Below, piece by piece: positions 59,311-64,000 of a DNA stretch of 64,000 nt. How positions within the stretch are numbered: the first letter of the stretch is position 1; every line of letters starts with the position of its first letter. The DNA is taken from the NCBI RefSeq assembly GCF_900105175.1, contig NZ_LT629771.1, positions 5,040,501 through 5,104,500 of the forward strand, read 5' to 3'. This DNA is from Jiangella sp. DSM 45060 (GTDB taxonomy: Bacteria; Actinomycetota; Actinomycetes; Jiangellales; Jiangellaceae). A program made the position numbers and the translations under genes. The notes below the pieces were generated by a model that was not told the origin of the DNA, did no database searches, and was given only the letters and a program-made list of their open reading frames with translations.

Positions 59311-60362
59311 TGCGCCCGATCGGCATCGCGATCCTCGGCGCCGCCCACACGACGCACGCCTGGGCCTACGCCCGCGCGTTGTCCGGGCTGCCGGACGTCC
59401 GGGTGACCGGCGTCCACGACGCGGTGCCCGCCCACGCGCAGTGGATCCGGCGCGACTTCGGTGTCCCGTTCGTCGCGTCCGCCGAGGCGCTCGTCGCCGC
59501 GCCGGACGTCGACGCCGTCATCGTGTGCGGCGCCACCGTGGACCACCGCGCGCACGTGGAGCTCGCGGCGGCACACGGCCGGCACGTGCTGTGCGAGAAG
59601 CCGCTCGCGACGACCGTCTCCGACGCGTCCGCGATCGTCGCGGCCTGCGACGCGGCCGGGGTGCAGCTGCACGTCGCGTTCATGTCGCGGTTCCTGCCCC
59701 TGGTCGGCCGGGCCCGGGCGGCGGTGCGCGCCGGGCGGCTCGGCGAGCTGATCGGGCTGGTGGGCGGCAACCGCGGCCGCCCGCCACTGCCGCCGTCGTA
59801 CCCGCCGTGGATCACCGACCCGGTCGCCGCCGGCGGCGGCGCGCTCATCGACCACTCGGTGCACGTCACCGACGCGATGCGGCATGTCAGCGGCCTCGAG
59901 GTGACCGAGGTCTCCGCCGAGGCCGGCTCGCTGCTCTGGGACCGCGGCGTCGACGACGTCGCGGTGCTCGCGCTGCGCTTCGGCAACGGCGCCGTCGGCA
60001 GCGTCGACCCGAGCTGGTCGGTGCCGGACGGCAACCCCTGGGACTACGACTTCTACCTGCGCCTGGTCGGCACCGAGGGCTCGCTCGACCTCACCGACGC
60101 GGCCGAGTCGCTGCGTGTGGTGTCCGTCCGCGACGGCGGCCCGCGCGGCCTGCGACTGGCGTCGTTCGCCGAGGACGCCGACCGCGCCATGCTCGCGGCG
60201 TTCGCCGGGTCGGTCCGGGCGGGCGCGGTCCAGGACCCGTGCGCGACCGGCGAGGACGGGCTGCGGGCCCTGGAGATCGCTCTCGCCGGCTACCGGTCCG
60301 CCGCCCGTCACGCCCCCATGATCATCAATGATCCAACCACCCAGAGGGGGTCGGATCATTGA
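59310..60362 (+). CDS. Gfo/Idh/MocA family oxidoreductase C
   Basis: A 350-residue paralogue of the previous gene. Rossmann segment GIAILGAAHTTHAWAYARAL (an unusual AAHTTH in place of GxGxxG), catalytic Lys in VLCEKPLATTVSDA, and IDHSVHVTDAMRHVSG. The last 14 residues (starting MIINDPTTQ) are encoded by the terminator's first arm and loop, and the stop lies in the second arm, so the true conserved C-terminus is probably shorter. Final gene of the importer operon. Confidence 0.9.
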   Translation: MRPIGIAILGAAHTTHAWAYARALSGLPDVRVTGVHDAVPAHAQWIRRDFGVPFVASAEALVAAPDVDAVIVCGATVDHRAHVELAAAHGRHVLCEKPLATTVSDASAIVAACDAAGVQLHVAFMSRFLPLVGRARAAVRAGRLGELIGLVGGNRGRPPLPPSYPPWITDPVAAGGGALIDHSVHVTDAMRHVSGLEVTEVSAEAGSLLWDRGVDDVAVLALRFGNGAVGSVDPSWSVPDGNPWDYDFYLRLVGTEGSLDLTDAAESLRVVSVRDGGPRGLRLASFAEDADRAMLAAFAGSVRAGAVQDPCATGEDGLRALEIALAGYRSAARHAPMIINDPTTQRGSDH

Positions 60363-60372
60363 TGATCATGGG
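60315..60372. terminator. bidirectional terminator between importer operon and GH10 gene
   Basis: A perfect 20-bp inverted repeat, CCCATGATCATCAATGATCC and its reverse complement, around an 18-nt loop. Both flanking genes, on opposite strands, end inside it: stops at 60360-60362 (plus) and 60366-60368 (minus). The arms are AT-rich against the surroundings, which is unusual here. Confidence 0.8.
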
Positions 60373-61559
60373 ACTCTCGGTGGGGTCCAGAGGGGGTCGC
60401 GGCAGGGCGCGGCGGCGAAGGCGGCGCTGATCGCGTTGGCGGCCGGCTTGCGCTGCAGGTCGTCGTCGAAGGCGAGCGGCCGCCGAGGGGCGCCGTCCGG
60501 ACGCGGCTGGTCCTCCTCGAGCCAGGTGTAGCGGTCGGTGAGGCCGAACGCCACGACGACCTTGACGGCCTCCTCGTCGAGCGTGACGTCCAGGTAGCGG
60601 CGGTAGACGTCGGCCACCTTCTGGTCGCGCGGGCCGATCGCCGCGGGCAGGCCGTCGTCGAGGACGTCGAGCTCGGTGATGAGGATCGGCAGGCCCCGGT
60701 CGGCGATCTCGCCGAGGAACGCGCGGTAGGCGTTCTCGTTGAACCTGGTGGCGAACCGGTCGGCGAGCAGATGACCCTGGATGCCGACGGCCTGCACCGG
60801 GACGTCGTCGTCGAGCAGGGTGTCGATCGCCGTGAGGTACGCCTGCCGGCGCGGCCCGGGCTGGTCGCCGAACTCGTTGACGGTCTCGAAACCGAACTCG
60901 TTGATGAGCAGCAGCGCGCCGGGGTCCTCCTGGTGCGCGATGTGGAAGCTCTCGCCGATGTAGCTCGGCCCGATCGTGGCGTACCACGGCACGTTGGTGC
61001 GGAACCCGTTCGCGTCGGCGTCGAAGGGGTCGGTCACCTCGTTGGCGACGATCCAGCCGTCGGCGCGGCCGCGGTAGTGCGCCACCTCCGCTTCGATGAC
61101 GCCGTAGAGCAGGTCGCTGGCCTCGGCCGCCGTCAGCCCCCACAGGTCGTCCTCGGTCCAGCCGTCGCCGAATCCCTCGTCCCAGGCGAGGTGGGCGGCG
61201 ATGACCAGCTGCTCGTTCTGCTCGGCGAGCCCGATGATCTGGTCACCGGGGACGAAGTTCAGCGGCGCGTCCGGGCCCGGCTTGAGCTGGTACCAGAGCA
61301 GGTCGTCCTCGGTGAAGAGCAGGCCGGCCTCGCGGGCGTGCAGGGCCGGGTAGTCGGCGTCGAGCTGCCAGGTGGCGATGGAGGACCCGAAGACGATCCC
61401 CCTCTGCCAAGCCTGCTGCCACAGCGGTGGGTACCCGCTGCGGGGACGGCGCGGCCGGCGCCCGGCCTGGGCGACGCCGCCCAGCCCGGTGGCGCCGACG
61501 GCCACGGCTCCGGCGCCGGCCAGCAGGGAACGGCGGGTCATGGGTCTCAACTCGTGCAT
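60366..61559 (-). CDS. secreted GH10 endo-xylanase-like glycosidase
   Basis: A 397-residue GH10-type enzyme. Tat signal peptide (TRRSLLAGAGAVAVGATGLG, cut after AQA near residue 32). Catalytic residues: acid/base Glu174 in WIVANEVTDPFD and nucleophile Glu306 in PILITELDV. The usual HTLVWH stretch reads AAHLAWDEGFGDG, so it is a divergent member. No carbohydrate-binding module. It would cut xylan or a related beta-1,4 polymer outside the cell. GAGGAG ribosome binding site. Operator 5 lies 55 nt upstream, placing it in the LacI regulon. Confidence 0.88.
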   Translation of the reverse strand: MHELRPMTRRSLLAGAGAVAVGATGLGGVAQAGRRPRRPRSGYPPLWQQAWQRGIVFGSSIATWQLDADYPALHAREAGLLFTEDDLLWYQLKPGPDAPLNFVPGDQIIGLAEQNEQLVIAAHLAWDEGFGDGWTEDDLWGLTAAEASDLLYGVIEAEVAHYRGRADGWIVANEVTDPFDADANGFRTNVPWYATIGPSYIGESFHIAHQEDPGALLLINEFGFETVNEFGDQPGPRRQAYLTAIDTLLDDDVPVQAVGIQGHLLADRFATRFNENAYRAFLGEIADRGLPILITELDVLDDGLPAAIGPRDQKVADVYRRYLDVTLDEEAVKVVVAFGLTDRYTWLEEDQPRPDGAPRRPLAFDDDLQRKPAANAISAAFAAAPCRDPLWTPPRVP

Positions 61560-61613
61560 GCGGACTCCTCGGATGGCGGGGATACCGGTCGACGAAAGTG
61601 ACGACGCTCACAC

Positions 61614-61627
61614 GCAAATCGATTGCC
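61614..61627. promoter_or_regulatory. LacI-type operator 5 (before GH10 gene)
   Basis: GCAAATCGATTGCC, with a perfect left half-site, 55 nt before the GH10 start on the minus strand. Confidence 0.75.
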
Positions 61628-61715
61628 ATGAACCGTAGTGGGTGTCCGCCGCTGGGGCAAGACCCCGCGACCGCCCGTGGCGCCGGCGCCACGGCGCCCG
61701 GAACGGCGCCGCCGG

Positions 61716-62066
61716 TCAGGTGTGCAGGACGACCTCGCCGTCGAGCTGTGTCACCCGGTAGGTCCGCAACCCGACGCGCTTCGGCTCGAGCAGCGACCGG
61801 CCGGTCTCGAGGTCGAACTCCCACCCGTGCCACGGGCAGCGGACCACCCGGTCGTCCATGCCGTAGACCAGCTCGTGCGGGCCCGCGGCGACGAGGGTGC
61901 CGCTCAGCGACCCGGCGCAGATCGACGCGCCCATGTGCGGGCACTTGTCGCCGATCGCGAAGAACTCCTCGCCGACACTGATGACGCCGACCCGCCGGCC
62001 GTCGACCTCGACCACCCGGCAGCCGTCTCGCCGGACGTCCTCCACGGGTCCGATGCGCACGTCCAT
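61716..62066 (-). CDS. Rieske [2Fe-2S] ferredoxin-like protein
   Basis: A 116-residue single-domain Rieske protein. Cluster ligands: CPHMG (Cys42, His44) and CPWHGWEFD (Cys77, His80). It would carry electrons to an oxygenase or similar enzyme; no Rieske oxygenase alpha subunit is in the window. GGAG ribosome binding site. Divergent from the amidohydrolase with operator 6 between them. Confidence 0.93.
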   Translation of the reverse strand: MDVRIGPVEDVRRDGCRVVEVDGRRVGVISVGEEFFAIGDKCPHMGASICAGSLSGTLVAAGPHELVYGMDDRVVRCPWHGWEFDLETGRSLLEPKRVGLRTYRVTQLDGEVVLHT

Positions 62067-62095
62067 CCGTTCTCCACTCTCTGGACAATCGTCGA

Positions 62096-62109
62096 GCCAA
62101 ACGATTTGC
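62096..62109. promoter_or_regulatory. LacI-type operator 6 (Rieske/amidohydrolase divergent region)
   Basis: GCCAAACGATTTGC, identical to operator 4. Set between two divergent genes, 30 nt from the Rieske start and 52 nt from the amidohydrolase start. Confidence 0.75.
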
Positions 62110-62160
62110 TAGGGATGACTCTGACGGTTTCGCGACCGTCCCGCAACGGTGGGAGCCCCC

Positions 62161-63309
62161 ATGACCGAACTCCTCGACCAGCCGGCCGCCGAGGACGCCG
62201 AGGCGAGCCGCTACCGCCTGGTCGACTGCGACGTCCACCCGATCATGAAGGGCGGCATGGGCGAGCTCCGGCCGCACCTGTCGCGGGCGGCGCAGCGCCG
62301 GCTCGGCCTCGACGACCGCCGCAACCTGACCACGACCGGCCACCGCGAGGCGGTGTCGATCCCCCGCAACCAGCTCTACGTCAACCAGGCCGGCGTGCTC
62401 CGCGACGACGCCCGCGCCCCCGACGGCTCGGCGCCGGGCTCGGATCCGGCGTTCTCGGCGCGGCAGCTGCTCGACACGCACGGCATCGACCGCGCCGTGC
62501 TCATCGGCGGCGAGGTGCTCGGGCTCGGTGCCCTGCCCGATCCCGACGCGGCCGCGCTCATCGCGTCGGCGTACAACGACTGGCTGGCGCAGACCTGGCT
62601 GGGCGCCGACGACCGCTACCGCGGCACGCTGGTCGTCGGCGCACAGGACCCCGCGCTCGCCGCCCGCGAGATCCGCCGAGCGGGACGCGACGAGCGGTTC
62701 GTCGCCGTGCTGCTGCCGCTCACGAACATCCTCATGGGCGAGCGGCACTACTACCCGATCTACGAGGCCGCGGCCGAGCTCGGGCTCCCGATCACCGTGC
62801 ACCCCAACTCCGGCGAGGGCATCTTCCGCACGTCGCCGCCGATGGCCGGTGGCACCCCCACGTACTACGTCGAGTGGCACACCGGCCTCAGCCAGGTGTT
62901 CCAGGCCAACGTGATCAGCCTGGTCTGCCACGGCGTCTTCGAGCGGTTCCCGGACCTCAAGGTCGTCGTGACCGAGGGCGGGATCGGCTGGATCCCGGAC
63001 GTCGTCTGGCGGCTGGACAAGAACGTCAAGGGCCTGCGCGACGAGGTGCCGTGGATCAAGCGGCTGCCCAGCGAGTACGTCGCCGACCACGTGCGCTTCA
63101 CGACCCAGCCGCTGCCCGAGCCGAAGCGGCGCAGCCACCTCCACGCGCTGCTCGAGGTCGCCCGGGCCGACCGGACGCTGATGTTCAGCTCGGACTACCC
63201 GCACTGGGACTTCGACGAACCACTGCACGTGCTCACTGCGCTGCCGCCGGCCACCCGCGACCGGGTGAAGGCGCGCAACGCGATCGAGACCTACGGCGAC
63301 CGGCTGTGA
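62161..63309 (+). CDS. amidohydrolase family protein (ACMSD-like metal-dependent hydrolase)
   Basis: A 382-residue amidohydrolase-2 protein. Metal-site segments: RLVDCDVHPIM (replaces the common HxH), LPITVHPNSGEG, VSLVCHGVF-type helix and a final LMFSSDYPHWDF (catalytic Asp). The family includes decarboxylases of aromatic acids and hydrolases. The ATG at 62161 is chosen for GTGGGAG 6 nt before it. Together with the Rieske gene it suggests that an aromatic or phenolic part of the substrate is also processed (inference). A dispersed palindromic element follows its stop after 2 nt. Confidence 0.85.
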   Translation: MTELLDQPAAEDAEASRYRLVDCDVHPIMKGGMGELRPHLSRAAQRRLGLDDRRNLTTTGHREAVSIPRNQLYVNQAGVLRDDARAPDGSAPGSDPAFSARQLLDTHGIDRAVLIGGEVLGLGALPDPDAAALIASAYNDWLAQTWLGADDRYRGTLVVGAQDPALAAREIRRAGRDERFVAVLLPLTNILMGERHYYPIYEAAAELGLPITVHPNSGEGIFRTSPPMAGGTPTYYVEWHTGLSQVFQANVISLVCHGVFERFPDLKVVVTEGGIGWIPDVVWRLDKNVKGLRDEVPWIKRLPSEYVADHVRFTTQPLPEPKRRSHLHALLEVARADRTLMFSSDYPHWDFDEPLHVLTALPPATRDRVKARNAIETYGDRL

Positions 63310-63311
63310 GT

Positions 63312-63360
63312 GTCGGTGCCCGCCCGTAGGGTGGGCCGCACCCGGGCCGGGAGGGGTCCA
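63312..63360 (+). repeat. dispersed palindromic element, right-most copy
   Basis: Starts GTCGGTGCCCGCCCG two nt after the amidohydrolase stop; continues TAGGGTGGG then CACCCGGGCCGGGAGGGG. The outer stem has one mismatch, but the inner GGGTG pairs with CACCC. Polarity as in all intergenic copies. Confidence 0.8.
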
Positions 63361-63403
63361 CCTACCACGGCACGGCAGCGGCCGGCTGAGGCTGTCCTGC
63401 TGG

Positions 63404-63712
63404 TCAGTCCGGGAACCAGGCGGCACGGCGCAGGTCGACCCGCTCGCCGTCACGCGTCAACGGTGTTCCCTCGGCGGCGAACTCGGTCAGCGCCCTGACC
63501 TCGTGCCCACGCGGCGGCCGGCCGGCCGCCGTCACCACCCGCCACCAGGACACCGTCCCGCCGACCGTCGACATGACGGTGCCGACCTGACGGGGCCCGC
63601 CGCGGCCGAGCGTCTCGCCCACGACGTCGGCGATGGCACCATAGGACATGGCCCGGCCCGGCGGGATGCGCTCGACCACGCTCAGCACGGCCTCGGCGTA
63701 CTCGTCGTCCAT
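63404..63712 (-). CDS. alkyltransferase-like (ATL/MGMT-fold) protein
   Basis: A 102-residue protein of the MGMT C-terminal fold (VVERIPPGRAMSYGAIADVVGETL, GGPRQVGTVMS, WWRVVTAAGRPPRGHEV). The PCHR active-site motif is absent, so it binds alkylated guanines and flags them for nucleotide excision repair instead of repairing them. In M. tuberculosis the equivalent gene (Rv3204, from memory) lies just beyond the adn locus; here the sugar island lies between. Confidence 0.88.
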   Translation of the reverse strand: MDDEYAEAVLSVVERIPPGRAMSYGAIADVVGETLGRGGPRQVGTVMSTVGGTVSWWRVVTAAGRPPRGHEVRALTEFAAEGTPLTRDGERVDLRRAAWFPD

Positions 63713-63767
63713 CCGCCCATGGTGCCTGACAGCCGCGCGCGTCCCGGCGTGCGACGATGCTCCTTCG

Positions 63768-64000
63768 ATGAAAGAACCCAGAGACAGCGACAACACGTCG
63801 GCCGACGAGATCGTGGTCGACGAGCCGCCGCTGCCTCCCCGCACCCGCCGACCGGCCGACGTCGTGTCGCTGCTGATCGTGAGCGGCGTGCTCACCGGCC
63901 TGGTCGCGATGTCGATCATCGCCGAGCGGACGATGACGGCGATCACCGAGGATCTCGCCGATCTCAACACCCGGGTGCCGGGCAGCATCGTCGGCATCGT
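63768..64000 (+). CDS. membrane protein, N-terminal part (cut by window edge)
   Basis: About 77 residues are visible: an acidic and Pro-rich cytoplasmic N-terminus, a basic RTRRPADVV, and a first hydrophobic span (SLLIVSGVLTGLVAMSII). GATGCT 6 nt before the ATG would allow a leaderless start. The layout resembles flippase-like or lysylphosphatidylglycerol synthase-like proteins often found beside this ATL gene, but too little is visible to assign it. Divergent from the ATL gene. Confidence 0.6.
   Translation, partial: MKEPRDSDNTSADEIVVDEPPLPPRTRRPADVVSLLIVSGVLTGLVAMSIIAERTMTAITEDLADLNTRVPGSIVGI

Noticed and set aside
45300-63403. An integrative element or prophage
   Set aside because: No integrase, recombinase, att repeats, phage genes or tRNA end are seen. 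Composition looks like the rest of the window.

Overview
The window is high-GC actinobacterial DNA. The evidence is a WhiB7-type regulator, mycoredoxin, AdnA/AdnB and UvrD2 helicases, a UPF0182 membrane protein, an initiator tRNA of actinomycete type, and many promoters of the form TAnnnT followed about 6 nt later by ATG or GTG (leaderless). The genus cannot be fixed from the sequence alone; a Jiangella-like or Nocardioides-like soil actinomycete would fit.

Left part (1-13.9 kb), accessory metabolism and regulators. A truncated class III aminotransferase is coupled to an MFS exporter. Two very large LuxR-type STAND regulators follow, the second coupled to a GlxA-like AraC regulator. Then come a DJ-1 protein, a cyclase, a ThDP enzyme, and a quinone-oxidoreductase-like gene divergent from its own AraC regulator.

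Middle part (13.9-45.3 kb), a conserved housekeeping and stress block. From memory its order resembles M. tuberculosis Rv3193c-Rv3204: UPF0182, Lon-like PDZ protease, MoaE, SDR, DUF2342 protein, YgjP-like metalloprotein, DUF5679 zinc ribbon, E1-like protein, ABC1 kinase, whiB7, uvrD2, mycoredoxin, nudC, adnB, adnA, and then the alkyltransferase-like gene at 63.4 kb. Interspersed are a sigma/anti-sigma-like pair, NUDIX genes, deoD, and an SOS-boxed DUF222 fragment. The whiB7 gene carries its full regulatory leader: an A/T-block promoter, a 74-aa upstream ORF and an intrinsic attenuator.

Right part (45.4-63.3 kb), a carbohydrate-catabolism island placed between adnA and the alkyltransferase-like gene. 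It holds a LacI repressor, an AraC activator, a sugar ABC importer without its own ATPase, three Gfo/Idh/MocA dehydrogenases, a TIM-barrel isomerase, a medium-chain dehydrogenase, a ThuA protein, a nucleoside hydrolase, an Fe(II)/2OG-type oxygenase, a GH-like TIM-barrel protein, a secreted GH10 xylanase-like enzyme, a Rieske protein and an amidohydrolase. Six copies of a palindrome with consensus GCAAATCGATTTGC sit in front of the transcription units, including between lacI and araC, so the island reads as one LacI regulon.

The least explained signal is a dispersed palindromic repeat of about 50 bp. Nine copies are seen. Seven lie just downstream of stop codons, all in the same polarity to the upstream gene. 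Two lie inside the first LuxR-type gene, in frame, within a tandem duplication. A cluster of DnaA-box-like 9-mers at 27.2-27.45 kb, away from any dnaA/dnaN gene, is a second unexplained feature.
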